Shown here piece after piece: positions 9,251 to 18,613 of a DNA stretch of 64,000 nucleotides; positions within the stretch are counted from its first letter, which is position 1, and each line of letters starts with the position of its first letter. The stretch comes from Pseudomonas sp. ok272 (GTDB lineage: Bacteria; Pseudomonadota; Gammaproteobacteria; Pseudomonadales; Pseudomonadaceae), in NCBI RefSeq assembly GCF_900109995.1, contig NZ_FOCB01000008.1, forward strand, positions 1-64,000, given 5' to 3'. The notes under the pieces are model-generated. The model had not been told where the DNA came from and did not search any database. It worked only from the letters and a program-made list of their open reading frames with translations. Both the position numbers and the translations under genes were made by a program.

Positions 9251-9589
9251 CTTTGCCTGCGATTTGTCGACTCCAAGGTGTTCTACGGGCACTGGGTCCC
9301 CGAGTGGGGTGTGGCAGGCTGCGACCTTTCGATGTCATTACTGGTGGCGCCTGCGAGCCGGATCGCCATGACCAGCGCCGGGCGGTGTTGGGGGCGTGCT
9401 CGACATTGAGGCAGGTACAACCGAGGTCCTTTCCGGGGCATCGCTGCCGTTGACCCAGGCCGGGGGGGCAGAGGCAGGTTTGCAAGGCATATGCCATTGC
9501 CGGCTGATTGTGTCGTGCGCTCGCGTGCGACCCCGTTGCCCGGCTATAATCGCCGCCTTATTTCGCCGCCGACCGAGTCAAGCCCGCCC
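9251..9589. other. 339-bp gap between oprF and pyrD
   Basis: No convincing gene. Open frames here have no ribosome sites or recognisable motifs. Near the right end TATAAT (9545-9550) lies 39 bases before the pyrD ATG and is the probable -10 of pyrD; no good -35 is visible. The gap joins two blocks that are far apart in P. aeruginosa, so it may be a rearrangement junction. Confidence 0.6.
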
Positions 9590-10609
9590 ATGTATACCCT
9601 GGCCCGCCAACTGCTGTTCAAACTGTCCCCTGAAACCTCCCACGATCTGTCCCTGGACTTGATCGGCGCGGGCGGACGTCTGGGCCTGAACGGCTTGCTG
9701 TGCAAGGCCCCGGCGCATGTGCCGGTGAATGTCATGGGCCTGGACTTCCCGAACCCGGTAGGGCTGGCCGCTGGCCTGGACAAGAACGGCGCGGCCATCG
9801 ACGGGTTTGCCCAACTGGGCTTTGGCTTCGTCGAAATCGGCACCATTACCCCACGGCCCCAGCCGGGGAACCCCAAGCCACGCATTTTCCGCTTGCCGCA
9901 AGCCGAGGCGATCATCAACCGCATGGGCTTCAACAACCTCGGCGTCGATCACTTGCTGGCCCGTGTCGCGGCAGCCAAGTACACAGGCATCTTGGGGATC
10001 AACATCGGCAAGAACGTCGACACCCCGGTCGAACGGGCCGTCGACGATTACCTGATCTGCCTGGACAAGGTGTACGCCCACGCCAGCTACGTGACGGTCA
10101 ACGTCAGCTCGCCCAATACCCCGGGCCTGCGCAGCCTGCAGTTTGGTGACTCGCTCAAGCAACTGCTCGAAGCCTTGCGCCAGCGCCAGGAAGACCTGGC
10201 CCAGTTACATGGCAAGCGTGTGCCGTTGGCGATCAAAATCGCCCCGGACATGACCGATGAGGAAACCGTGCAAGTGGCACAAGCGCTGATCGAAACCGGG
10301 ATGGACGCGGTCATCGCCACCAACACCACCCTGAGCCGTGTCGGCGTCGAAGGCATGGAGCATGGTGACGAGGCGGGCGGTCTCTCGGGGGCTCCGGTGC
10401 GGGACAAGAGCACGCACACGGTCAAGGTACTGGCGGGTGAGTTGGCGGGACGTTTGCCGATCATCGCGGTGGGCGGGATTACCGAGGGCAAGCACGCGGC
10501 TGAGAAGATCGCTGCTGGCGCCAGCCTGGTGCAGCTCTACTCCGGCTTCATCTACAAGGGCCCGGCGCTGATTCGCGAATCGGTGGATGCCATTGCGGCA
10601 TTGCGCTGA
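9590..10609 (+). CDS. pyrD: Dihydroorotate dehydrogenase (quinone), class 2
   Basis: A 339-residue FMN enzyme that oxidises dihydroorotate to orotate at the inner membrane with ubiquinone, the fourth step of UMP synthesis. The amphipathic N-terminal helix ([19 protein letters not shown]) is the class 2 membrane-associating extension. The loop [11 protein letters not shown] carries the class 2 catalytic serine, and the FMN-phosphate segment [22 protein letters not shown] is near the end. ATG 9590 gives the family's standard length and start. Confidence 0.98.
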   Translation: MYTLARQLLFKLSPETSHDLSLDLIGAGGRLGLNGLLCKAPAHVPVNVMGLDFPNPVGLAAGLDKNGAAIDGFAQLGFGFVEIGTITPRPQPGNPKPRIFRLPQAEAIINRMGFNNLGVDHLLARVAAAKYTGILGINIGKNVDTPVERAVDDYLICLDKVYAHASYVTVNVSSPNTPGLRSLQFGDSLKQLLEALRQRQEDLAQLHGKRVPLAIKIAPDMTDEETVQVAQALIETGMDAVIATNTTLSRVGVEGMEHGDEAGGLSGAPVRDKSTHTVKVLAGELAGRLPIIAVGGITEGKHAAEKIAAGASLVQLYSGFIYKGPALIRESVDAIAALR

Positions 10610-10614
10610 ACGCG

Positions 10615-10645
10615 CAATAAAAAGGGCTCCTTGAAGGAGCCCTTG
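10615..10645 (-). terminator. Hairpin terminator for rmf
   Basis: The AAGGGCTCC / GGAGCCCTT stem (10622-10644) is preceded on the + strand by AATAAA, so the T-tract lies on the minus strand. It therefore best serves the leftward rmf transcript, though it may also form behind pyrD. Confidence 0.65.
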
Positions 10646-10734
10646 GGCCGAAGCCCGCCGTCCGGAGGGGACGTGCGTGGTTAAGTCGTTACTCGCTCAA
10701 GTTGTTGTGCAGCGTTCCTTTTTTTGGTTTTTGA

Positions 10735-10950
10735 TCAGCCGACGGCGTGAAGCTCGTTGAGTCTATGGATTCCCGCAGTGCCGGTCATACCGTCCCAGTT
10801 GTCGCCGCGTCCTTCTCGCCAGCCGTTAATCCAGGCTTGACGTACCGACGGTAGAGTAAATGGGCAAAGCTCACGGGATTTACCACCAACGCCATATTGA
10901 TATCCGCGCAAAAATGCTCTTTCCAACGGATCACGCTTAAGTCTTCTCAT
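10735..10950 (-). CDS. rmf: Ribosome modulation factor
   Basis: A 71-residue basic protein with the characteristic RMF sequence (RLKRDPLERAFLRGYQYG, then VRQAWINGWREGRGDNWDG). RMF dimerises 70S ribosomes into inactive 100S particles in stationary phase and under starvation. The ATG at 10950 has GAGGG upstream. It is convergent with pyrD, as in other pseudomonads. The long upstream region (537 bp to rlmKL) leaves room for stress-controlled promoters. Confidence 0.97.
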   Translation of the reverse strand: MRRLKRDPLERAFLRGYQYGVGGKSRELCPFTLPSVRQAWINGWREGRGDNWDGMTGTAGIHRLNELHAVG

Positions 10951-11487
10951 AGGGTGTTTCCCTCACTTGTTGACTGTAGTGTCGCGTCGACCTCAATCGA
11001 GGTCAGGCAGAAAACGACCTGCCGATGGCGGCTCGCTGCCGGCGTGGCGAGCCAAGGTGTTGACGTCGTTGCGGCGTCAACCTGTGTTGAGTTCTAACCA
11101 ATGCGTCACATCGAGGGAATGATCGTTTTGTCATAAGGACGTAACGATATTGGTGCTAAAGCCATAAGAAAAAACACCGCTGTACCCGTTTGCTGGGCAA
11201 AGCCCGCTATGATCGGCCTTTGGCCACAGCATCCGGTGCAGGCTTGCGTACCAATGTCCGCCCGTGATGCTCGGGTACTATTCGACGAAGGGTCGAGTTA
11301 AGACATTTTGTTGCAACCAATTTTTTATCTGCCCGGGCATCTAAGCTCACTCCAGCCAGTTGGCGGATGAGCGGCCAGGGTGGGACGGCACACCTTCGTG
11401 CCACGCGAGCGCTCTTTTAGAAAAGCGCTTGATTGAAAACCGAGCGGGCAATGCGTTGCCCGTTCACGTATAGCCAAAGGCTTCCCG
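10951..11487. other. Divergent gap between rmf and rlmKL
   Basis: 537 bp with no supported gene. It must hold both the leftward rmf promoter and the rightward rlmKL promoter. Visible structure: GTTGACG and CGTCAAC arms at 11059-11081 (7 bp, 9-base loop), and the short palindrome GACCTCAATCGAGGTC near 10990. Short open frames lack ribosome sites. No further assignment is possible. Confidence 0.55.
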
Positions 11488-13758
11488 ATGACTGATCGTT
11501 ACGAACTCTTCCTCACTTGCCCCAAGGGCCTCGAAGGCCTGCTTATCGAGGAAGCCGTCGGGCTTGGCCTTGAGGAAGCGCGCGAGCACACCTCGGCCGT
11601 GCGCGGCATGGCCACCATGGAGACCGCTTATCGCCTGTGCCTGTGGTCGCGCCTGGCCAACCGGGTGCTGCTGGTCCTCAAGCGGTTCCCGATGAAGGAC
11701 GCCGAAGACCTGTACCACGGCGTGCTGGATATCGAATGGCAAGACCATATGCTCAACGACGGCACCCTGGCCGTTGAGTTCAGTGGCCATGGTTCGGGCA
11801 TCGACAACACCCACTTCGGCGCGTTGAAAGTCAAAGACGCCATTGTCGACAAGCTGCGCACCCCATCGGGCGAACGTCCATCCATCGACAAACTCAACCC
11901 GGACCTGCGCATTCACCTGCGCCTGGACCGTGGCGAAGCGATCCTGTCCCTCGACCTGTCCGGTCACAGCCTGCACCAGCGTGGCTATCGCCTGCAGCAA
12001 GGCGCGGCGCCGCTGAAGGAAAACCTCGCGGCCGCGATTCTGATTCGTTCCGGCTGGCCGCGTATCGCGGCTGAAGGCGGCGCGCTGGCCGACCCGATGT
12101 GCGGGGTCGGTACGTTCCTGGTGGAAGCGGCGATGATCGCGGCCGACATGGCGCCCAACCTGCGCCGTGAACAATGGGGCTTCACCGCCTGGCTGGGGCA
12201 CGTACCGGCGCTGTGGAAAAAACTCCATGAAGAGGCCTCTGCTCGCGCCGCTGCCGGCCTGGCCAAGCCACCGCTGTGGATTCGCGGTTATGAAGCCGAC
12301 CCACGGCTGATCCAGCCGGGCCGCAACAACGTCGAGCGTGCGGGCCTGAGCGAGTGGATCAAGATCTACCAGGGCGAAGTCGCGACCTTCGAGCCGCGTC
12401 CGGACCAGAACCAGAAAGGCCTGGTGATCTGCAACCCACCGTACGGCGAGCGCCTGGGCGACGAGGCGAGCTTGCTCTATCTCTACCAGAACCTTGGCGA
12501 ACGCCTGCGCCAGGCTTGCCTGAACTGGGAGGCGGCGGTGTTCACCGGCGCGCCGGACCTGGGCAAGCGCATGGGCATTCGCAGCCACAAGCAGTACGCG
12601 TTCTGGAACGGTGCCTTGCCGTGCAAGCTGTTGCTGATCAAGGTGCTGCCCGATCAATTTGTCACTGGCGAGCGCCGTACCCCGGAGCAGCGCCAGGCCG
12701 AACGCGAGCAGGCAGCCTACGATCAGGCCCCGAGCGAGCCGCAAGAGCGCCAGTACAACAAGAACGGCAACCCGATCAAGCCGGCACCAGCGCCGGTTCC
12801 AGTGGTCGAGCAGCCACGGCTGAGCGAAGGTGGGCAGATGTTCGCCAATCGCCTGCAGAAGAACCTCAAGGCCCTTGGCAAGTGGGTCAAGCGTGAAGGC
12901 ATCGACTGCTACCGTGTCTACGACGCCGATATGCCTGAATACTCGATGGCCATCGACCTGTATCACGACTGGGTTCACGTGCAGGAATACGTGGCGCCGA
13001 AATCCATCGACCCGGAAAAGGCCTCGGCGCGGATGTTCGATGCCCTGGCCGCCATTCCCCAGGCGCTGAACATCGACAAGAACCGTGTGGTGGTCAAGCG
13101 CCGTGAGCGGCAGAGCGGCACCAAGCAATACGAGCGTCAAAGTGCCCAGGGCAAGTTCGTCGAGGTCAACGAAGGCGGCGTCAAGTTGCTGGTCAACCTG
13201 ACCGACTACCTCGATACCGGCCTGTTCCTGGACCACCGGCCAATGCGCATGCGCATTCAGAAAGAGGCGGCCGGCAAGCGCTTCCTCAACCTGTATTGCT
13301 ACACCGCCACCGCCAGCGTGCACGCGGCCAAGGGCGGGGCGCGCAGTACCACCAGCGTCGATCTGTCGAAGACCTACCTGGACTGGGCGCGTCGCAATCT
13401 GTCGTTGAACGGGTTCTCGGACAAGAATCGCCTGGAGCAGGGCGACGTGATGGCCTGGCTGGAGAGCAACCGCGATGAGTTCGACATGATCTTTATCGAT
13501 CCGCCGACCTTCTCCAACTCCAAACGCATGGAAGGCATCTTCGACGTGCAACGCGACCACGTGCAGTTGCTGGACCTGGCCATGGCACGCCTGGCACCGG
13601 GCGGGGTGTTGTACTTCTCCAACAACTTCCGCAAGTTCGAGCTCGAAGAAAACCTCACGGCCCGCTACGCCGTCGAGGAAATCACCGCACACACCATCGA
13701 TCCGGACTTTGCCCGTAACAGCAAGATCCACCGTGCCTGGAAAATCATGGCGCGCTGA
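11488..13758 (+). CDS. rlmL: Bifunctional 23S rRNA methyltransferase RlmK/RlmL
   Basis: A 756-residue fusion enzyme. The N-terminal half (THUMP domain then RlmL methyltransferase) makes m2G2445 of 23S rRNA, with the SAM motif DPMCGVGTF at residues 202-210 and the catalytic NPPY at 316-319. The C-terminal half (RlmK, m7G2069) has LNLYCYTATASVHAAKGGA and DPPTFSNS at 671-678. The two halves are joined by a charged linker rich in Gln/Glu/Pro around residues 400-440. ATG 11488 is the natural start. A hairpin terminator follows. The full symbol is often written rlmKL. Confidence 0.97.
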   Translation: MTDRYELFLTCPKGLEGLLIEEAVGLGLEEAREHTSAVRGMATMETAYRLCLWSRLANRVLLVLKRFPMKDAEDLYHGVLDIEWQDHMLNDGTLAVEFSGHGSGIDNTHFGALKVKDAIVDKLRTPSGERPSIDKLNPDLRIHLRLDRGEAILSLDLSGHSLHQRGYRLQQGAAPLKENLAAAILIRSGWPRIAAEGGALADPMCGVGTFLVEAAMIAADMAPNLRREQWGFTAWLGHVPALWKKLHEEASARAAAGLAKPPLWIRGYEADPRLIQPGRNNVERAGLSEWIKIYQGEVATFEPRPDQNQKGLVICNPPYGERLGDEASLLYLYQNLGERLRQACLNWEAAVFTGAPDLGKRMGIRSHKQYAFWNGALPCKLLLIKVLPDQFVTGERRTPEQRQAEREQAAYDQAPSEPQERQYNKNGNPIKPAPAPVPVVEQPRLSEGGQMFANRLQKNLKALGKWVKREGIDCYRVYDADMPEYSMAIDLYHDWVHVQEYVAPKSIDPEKASARMFDALAAIPQALNIDKNRVVVKRRERQSGTKQYERQSAQGKFVEVNEGGVKLLVNLTDYLDTGLFLDHRPMRMRIQKEAAGKRFLNLYCYTATASVHAAKGGARSTTSVDLSKTYLDWARRNLSLNGFSDKNRLEQGDVMAWLESNRDEFDMIFIDPPTFSNSKRMEGIFDVQRDHVQLLDLAMARLAPGGVLYFSNNFRKFELEENLTARYAVEEITAHTIDPDFARNSKIHRAWKIMAR

Positions 13759-13768
13759 TCGATTGGAT

Positions 13769-13806
13769 CCATAGGGCCTTGATTTTTCTGGGCTCTATGG
13801 GCTTTT
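13769..13806 (+). terminator. Terminator after rlmKL
   Basis: CCATAGGGCC (13769-13778) pairs with GGCTCTATGG (13791-13800) with one mismatch, followed by GCTTTTGG. Confidence 0.6.
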
Positions 13807-13890
13807 GGCGCTAGCCAAGCGGATGGTTGATGGCTATAACGTCAAGTAGCCAAGTGACATCACCGCACGCAGGCGTTCCGAGTGTTGCCT

Positions 13891-16284
13891 ATGCTGTCGC
13901 ACCCCGCTCGACCCAAGATCCTGGGCTTCATCAGTGAAGATGTTTCGGCCTGGCTCATCGCGTTGCTGGTTTTGCTGGCCGGCGGGATGCTGACGGGCCT
14001 GCTGGCGTGGGCCACACTCAATGCTTATCACCAGCAGGTGGCGCAACGCTTCCAACTGCTGGTCAGTGAGCGCAAGAGTCGGATCACCGAGCGCTTCGAG
14101 GAGCAGGAGCAGCGCCTGGACAGCCTGCGGCGTTTTTTCGTCAACTCCGATGCGGTCTCGCAGGAAGAGTTCGACGGGTACACCCAACCCTTGCTACAGC
14201 GCACCCTGGCCTATGGCTGGGTGCCGTTGGTGTCGGGGGAGCACCGCGCTGAGTTCGAGCAACAAGCGCGAGCTCTGGGTCTCAAGCAGTTTTCCATTCT
14301 CGATATCGATGCCGCGGGCAATACGCACGTGGCAGCGACGCGCGCGCAATACGCGCCGTTGTTGTACAGCCAGACACTGAGTGTGTCCGGCGCGCCGCTG
14401 GGGTTGGACCTGCTGGCCCAGCCCGAGCGTCACGCCGCCTTGGAGAAAGCCCGCGACCTGGGGGTGATGGTGGTGTCGCAACCACTGCAGTTGACGGGTG
14501 TCGACCCTGAATACGCCCATGGCGTGCTGCTGATAGAGTCTGTCGTGGGTCACCCGGTCGATGGCAGTACGGGGTTGCAGGGCTACGTATTGGCCGTCAT
14601 CAGCATGCGGCAACTGGTGGCCGACGGTTTTCCGTTGCAAAGCCAGGACAACCTGGTTGTCGACATTCAAGGCCAGTCCGCCGATCGCCAGCCGCAAGTG
14701 CTCTACGCCTCAAGCAATGCAGTCGCCAGTCAGCCGCTGCGATATAGCTCGATCCTGCGCCTGGGGGACCAGGTCTACGACCTTGATATTCGTACCAGCG
14801 CCGCGTTCGAGCAGGCCAACCAGTCGACGATCAATAGCCTGGTGGTGATGGGAGGCTTGCTGAGCCTGTTGCTCAGTGCTCTGTTGTACATCCTGGTCAG
14901 CCAGCGCCAACGGGCCTTGGCGCTGGTGGAGCAGCGCACCCGCGAATTGCGCACACGTGAGCAGGAGTTGCGCCAGGCGCACTCCCAGTTGCAGGGCGTG
15001 CTGGATGCGGCGACTCAGGTGGCGATCATTGCCACCGACCTGCGGGGGGTGATTACAACCTTCAATGCCGGGGCCGAGCAGATGCTCGGGTATCGCGCCG
15101 ATGAGGTGCTCGGCCAGACCGCGCTGCACAGCCTGCATCTGCCCAAGGAGCTGGCGGCGCGTGCCGCCGAGCTGAGCCTGCTGCACGGGTGGCCGGTACC
15201 GGCGAGCCAGGCGATGTGGTTGGACAGTGGCGACCCGCACGATCAGCAGGCTCGCGAGTGGACCCTGGTGCGCCAGGATGGCAGCCATGTGCTGGTGAAC
15301 ATGTTGGCCACCGCGGTACTCGATGAGCATGGCCTGCGCGTGGGGCATCTGGCGATCTGTATCGATATCACCGAGCGCAAGCGTGTACACGAGGCGCTGG
15401 CGGCGCGGGACCTGTTGCTCAAGAAACTCAGCGCCCATGTGCCGGGGGGGATCTACCAGTTCAAGATGGCGGCCGACGGTCACTTCAGTGTGATCTACGC
15501 CAGCGATGGCATCCGCGATATCTACGAGCTGGAGCCAGAGGTATTGCTCAAGAGCGCCGAGGCAATTTTTGAGCGCATTCACCCGCAAGATGTGAGTCGC
15601 GTACGGGCCTCGATCCGCGTCTCATCGCAACGACTCAGCCCGTGGCGCGAAGAGTACCGCGTGCTGTTGCCCACACGCGGCCTGCGCTGGGTGCGTGGCG
15701 AGGCAACCCCGGAGGAACTGCCCGGCGGCGGGGTGCTGTGGCATGGCTACATCTCAGATGTATCGGACATGAAGCGGGTCGAGGAAGAGTTACGAGCCTT
15801 GTCGGTGACCGACTCGCTGACCGGGATTCACAATCGGCGCTATTTCCAGGAGCGCCTGAGCACCGAAATGGCGCGGGTGGAGCGCAGCGGCGGGCAACTG
15901 GCGGTGATCATGCTGGACCTGGATCACTTCAAGCGCGTCAATGATGTGTATGGCCATGCGGCCGGTGACCGGGTGTTGCAGGCAATCTGCGAGCGCATCA
16001 GCCACCGTTTGCGCCGCACAGACGTGTTCTGTCGCCTGGGCGGCGAGGAGTTCATGGTGTTGTGCCCGGACGCTGACGGCCAGCAGGCCTATACCCTGGC
16101 GGTCGAGCTTTGGCAAAGCCTGCGGGCGACGCCGATTGATGGCCTGGGCACGGCGACGGCCAGTTTCGGGATTGCCAGTTGGCGTCTGGGCGAGGGGGCG
16201 GACGCGTTGCTGTTGCGCGCGGATTCCGGGGTCTACGCGGCGAAGCAGGCGGGTCGGGATCGGGTGGAGGAAGAGCTGCCCTAA
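13891..16284 (+). CDS. Membrane diguanylate cyclase with CHASE, PAS and GGDEF domains
   Basis: A 797-residue inner-membrane sensor making cyclic di-GMP. A first membrane helix (about residues 15-45) and a second (about 310-335) enclose a periplasmic CHASE-type sensor. They are followed by a coiled segment (LVEQRTRELRTREQELRQ), PAS/PAC units (about 365-500 and 510-625) and a C-terminal GGDEF domain. The active site is GGEEF at 717-721. An inhibitory I-site RRTD sits five residues upstream, so the enzyme should be catalytic and product-inhibited. No EAL domain is present. GTG 13882 is an alternative start. The ligand is unknown. Confidence 0.92.
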   Translation: MLSHPARPKILGFISEDVSAWLIALLVLLAGGMLTGLLAWATLNAYHQQVAQRFQLLVSERKSRITERFEEQEQRLDSLRRFFVNSDAVSQEEFDGYTQPLLQRTLAYGWVPLVSGEHRAEFEQQARALGLKQFSILDIDAAGNTHVAATRAQYAPLLYSQTLSVSGAPLGLDLLAQPERHAALEKARDLGVMVVSQPLQLTGVDPEYAHGVLLIESVVGHPVDGSTGLQGYVLAVISMRQLVADGFPLQSQDNLVVDIQGQSADRQPQVLYASSNAVASQPLRYSSILRLGDQVYDLDIRTSAAFEQANQSTINSLVVMGGLLSLLLSALLYILVSQRQRALALVEQRTRELRTREQELRQAHSQLQGVLDAATQVAIIATDLRGVITTFNAGAEQMLGYRADEVLGQTALHSLHLPKELAARAAELSLLHGWPVPASQAMWLDSGDPHDQQAREWTLVRQDGSHVLVNMLATAVLDEHGLRVGHLAICIDITERKRVHEALAARDLLLKKLSAHVPGGIYQFKMAADGHFSVIYASDGIRDIYELEPEVLLKSAEAIFERIHPQDVSRVRASIRVSSQRLSPWREEYRVLLPTRGLRWVRGEATPEELPGGGVLWHGYISDVSDMKRVEEELRALSVTDSLTGIHNRRYFQERLSTEMARVERSGGQLAVIMLDLDHFKRVNDVYGHAAGDRVLQAICERISHRLRRTDVFCRLGGEEFMVLCPDADGQQAYTLAVELWQSLRATPIDGLGTATASFGIASWRLGEGADALLLRADSGVYAAKQAGRDRVEEELP

Positions 16285-16302
16285 AAGGCAGAACGCGGTC
16301 AA

Positions 16303-16461
16303 CATGTGGGAGCAACGGTCTTAGCCATGCCGTTCGTCACCGCCATCGCGAGCAGGAATCTGGGTTGAGCCCGTAGGCGCGAGGCTTGCCCGCGAAGAGG
16401 CCAACCCATTCAACATCGATGTCGCCAGGCTTACCACCTTCGCGGGCAAGCCTCGCTCCTA
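16303..16461. repeat. REP cluster (one good inverted pair plus degenerate copies)
   Basis: The best pair is TAGGCGCGAGGCTTGCCCGC... at 16374-16397 facing ...GCGGGCAAGCCTCGCTCCTA at 16438-16461. Partial REP halves (TGTGGGAGCAACGG near 16303 and ATCGCGAGCAGGAATC near 16345) lie just upstream and look decayed. The cluster is located between two converging genes. Confidence 0.8.
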
Positions 16462-16527
16462 CAAGGAATTGAGCTGCGCCAATATCATCATTGACTGACC
16501 CGGCCCGCTCTCACCTTGAGCCCAGGC

Positions 16528-17988
16528 CTACAACGCCGACGGCGCTGCCGCCAGTTTCGGCTGGCGATACAGGTCCAGCAGCACCTGATCGAGCACCGAG
16601 GACGCGCCAAACGGGGCTTTGTCGTTGAGGATCGCCACCACGGCCCAGGTGTTGCCGTTGTTGTCACGGCTGAAGCCGGCGATGGCGCGCACGGTGTTCA
16701 GGGTGCCGGTCTTGACGTGGGCTTCGCCGCGCATGGCGGTGGTCTTGAGGCGTTTGCGCATGGTGCCGTCGGTGCCGGCAATCGGCATCGAGCTTTCGAA
16801 CTCGGCCGAGTACGGGCTTCTCCAGGCGGCTTGCAGCATGCTCGCCATTTCCCGGGCGCTGACCCGCTCCGCGCGGGACAGACCGGAGCCGTTCTCCATC
16901 ACCAGGTGCGGCGCGGTGATGCCTTTCTTCGCCAGCCATTGGCGCACCACTCGCTGGGCGGCCTTGGCATCGTCGCCATCGGCGTCGTTGCGGAACTTCG
17001 CGCCAAGGCTCAGGAACAACTGCTGGGCCATGGTGTTGTTACTGTATTTGTTGATGTCGCGGATGATCTCTGCCAGGTCCGGCGAGAACGCCCGGGCCAG
17101 CACCTTGGCATCCTTGGGAACCGCGCCCTGGCGGTCTTTGCCCTGGATGCTGCCGCCCAGCTCCTGCCAGATCGCGCGCACGGCGCCGGCGGTGTAGGTC
17201 GCGTGATCGAGCAGCGACAGGTAGGTCTGCGAGCTGCAGCCATCGGCCAACTGACCGGCGACGGTCACGATCACGCTGCCATCGGCCTGGGTGACTGGGT
17301 TGTAGCGCACGCCACCGGTGCACTGCTTGCCGCTGATGGGTTTGACCTGGTTGTCGACACGAATGTTGGCAATCGGCGGTTCGACGGAGACCAGGACCCG
17401 GCCCGAATCGTTGCGTGCCACGAAGCGCAGGGCCTTGAGGTTGACCATCAGTGCATCGGGCTTGACCAGGAACGGCTTGTTCTCGTCGTTGCCGTCGTCG
17501 TTGAACGTTGGCAACAGCGGCTGGTTGAAGAAGCTGCGGTCCAGGATCAGGTCACCGGTGACTTGCTGTACGCCATTGGCCCGCAGGTCGCGCATCAGCA
17601 GCCAGAGCTTTTCCATGTTCAGCTTCGGATCGCCGCCACCCTTGAGGTACAGGTTGCCGTGCAGGATGCCGCCGTTCAGGGTGCCATCGGTGTAGAACTC
17701 GGTCTTCCACTGATAGTTGGGGCCGAGCATTTCCAGGGCCGCGTAGGTGGTCACCAGCTTCATGGTGGAGGCTGGGTTGACCGAGACGTCGGCGTTGAAC
17801 ACAGTGGGGGTGCCGGGGCCGTTGAGGGGGATCATCACCAGCGACAGGGCGTTGTTCTGCAGCTTGCTGGCCTTGAGGGCTTTTTCGACATTGGGTGTCA
17901 GGGTGGTATTGACGGGGGCGGCGCTGATCGGGAAGGCCAGTGGCACGAGCAGACTGGCCAGTAACAAGGGACGCAAAGATTTGATCAT
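16528..17988 (-). CDS. dacB: D-alanyl-D-alanine carboxypeptidase/endopeptidase (PBP4)
   Basis: A 486-residue class C penicillin-binding protein of peptidase family S13. A signal peptide (residues 1-24, ending ISAA) sends it to the periplasm. The three serine-penicillin-recognition motifs are present: S74-T-M-K77, S316-N-N and K426-T-G. The long insertion between the SxxK and SxN motifs is typical of PBP4. It trims the terminal D-Ala and cleaves peptide crosslinks during peptidoglycan remodelling. ATG 17988 directly precedes the signal peptide. Confidence 0.96.
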   Translation of the reverse strand: MIKSLRPLLLASLLVPLAFPISAAPVNTTLTPNVEKALKASKLQNNALSLVMIPLNGPGTPTVFNADVSVNPASTMKLVTTYAALEMLGPNYQWKTEFYTDGTLNGGILHGNLYLKGGGDPKLNMEKLWLLMRDLRANGVQQVTGDLILDRSFFNQPLLPTFNDDGNDENKPFLVKPDALMVNLKALRFVARNDSGRVLVSVEPPIANIRVDNQVKPISGKQCTGGVRYNPVTQADGSVIVTVAGQLADGCSSQTYLSLLDHATYTAGAVRAIWQELGGSIQGKDRQGAVPKDAKVLARAFSPDLAEIIRDINKYSNNTMAQQLFLSLGAKFRNDADGDDAKAAQRVVRQWLAKKGITAPHLVMENGSGLSRAERVSAREMASMLQAAWRSPYSAEFESSMPIAGTDGTMRKRLKTTAMRGEAHVKTGTLNTVRAIAGFSRDNNGNTWAVVAILNDKAPFGASSVLDQVLLDLYRQPKLAAAPSAL

Positions 17989-18222
17989 ATGAAATAAACC
18001 CTACAGCCGAGGGGAAAAAAAGATGAGGGCATGAAGATAAATTCCCTCTGTGGTCACGAAAGTGTCGGCATTATGCCCAAGGTATAGCGGCTTGTGCCGT
18101 ACTGGAGGAGCCTAAACCTCTATTTTTTTTACCGGCGGTAGCGCCCGCCCCCCAGAGAGACGGGCAATCAGTGGCTGAAAATGCTAGAGTGCCGGCCGTA
18201 ATTACTTATGAGGATTGTTCCA

Positions 18223-18567
18223 ATGGCGACTAACCGTTCCCAGCGTCTGCGCAAAAAGCTGTGCGTTGATGAATTTCAAGAGCTGGGTTTCGAACTGAAC
18301 CTGGATTTCAACGAAGGCCTGTCTGAAGAAGCCATTGACGCTTTCCTCGACGCTTTCCTCAAAGAAGCCATGGAAGCCAACGGTCTGGGTTATGTTGGCG
18401 GCGACGACTACGGTCTGGTTTGCCTGCAGAAGCGTGGCTCGGTGAGCGCTGAACAGCGTGCCGCCGTAGAAGCGTGGCTCAAGTCGCGTAGCGAACTGAA
18501 GAGCGCTGAAGTCAGCCCGCTGCTGGACGTTTGGTACCCGGAAAAGCCGATCAATTCGGTCGCTTGA
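18223..18567 (+). CDS. yggL: YggL family (DUF469) small protein
   Basis: A 114-residue acidic protein of the YggL/DUF469 family. ATG 18223 (MATNRSQRLRKKLCVDEF) is chosen over the upstream ATG 18208 because the conserved N-terminus begins there. The body is rich in Asp/Glu (NLDFNEGLSEEAIDAFLDAF). E. coli YggL has been reported associated with the 50S ribosomal subunit; the exact role is not established. A strong bidirectional terminator follows. Confidence 0.93.
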   Translation: MATNRSQRLRKKLCVDEFQELGFELNLDFNEGLSEEAIDAFLDAFLKEAMEANGLGYVGGDDYGLVCLQKRGSVSAEQRAAVEAWLKSRSELKSAEVSPLLDVWYPEKPINSVA

Positions 18568-18575
18568 TGTTCTAG

Positions 18576-18608
18576 AAAAAACGGCGACCCAAGGGTCGCC
18601 GTTTTTTT
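18576..18608. terminator. Bidirectional terminator between yggL and benE
   Basis: AAAAAACGGCGACCC and GGGTCGCCGTTTTTT form a perfect stem around AAG, with A- and T-tracts on both sides. It serves both converging genes. Confidence 0.95.
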
Positions 18609-18613
18609 ATGCC

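Noticed and set aside
9201..9497. A 98-codon leftward frame between oprF and pyrD
   Set aside because: It runs through the oprF terminator and the oprF stop, with no ribosome site or recognisable features.
11464..13731. A 755-codon open frame opposite rlmKL
   Set aside because: It mirrors the rlmKL reading frame, has no ribosome site and shows no protein family features.
16516..17964. A 482-codon open frame opposite dacB
   Set aside because: Antisense shadow of dacB, whose signal peptide and three active-site motifs are clear.
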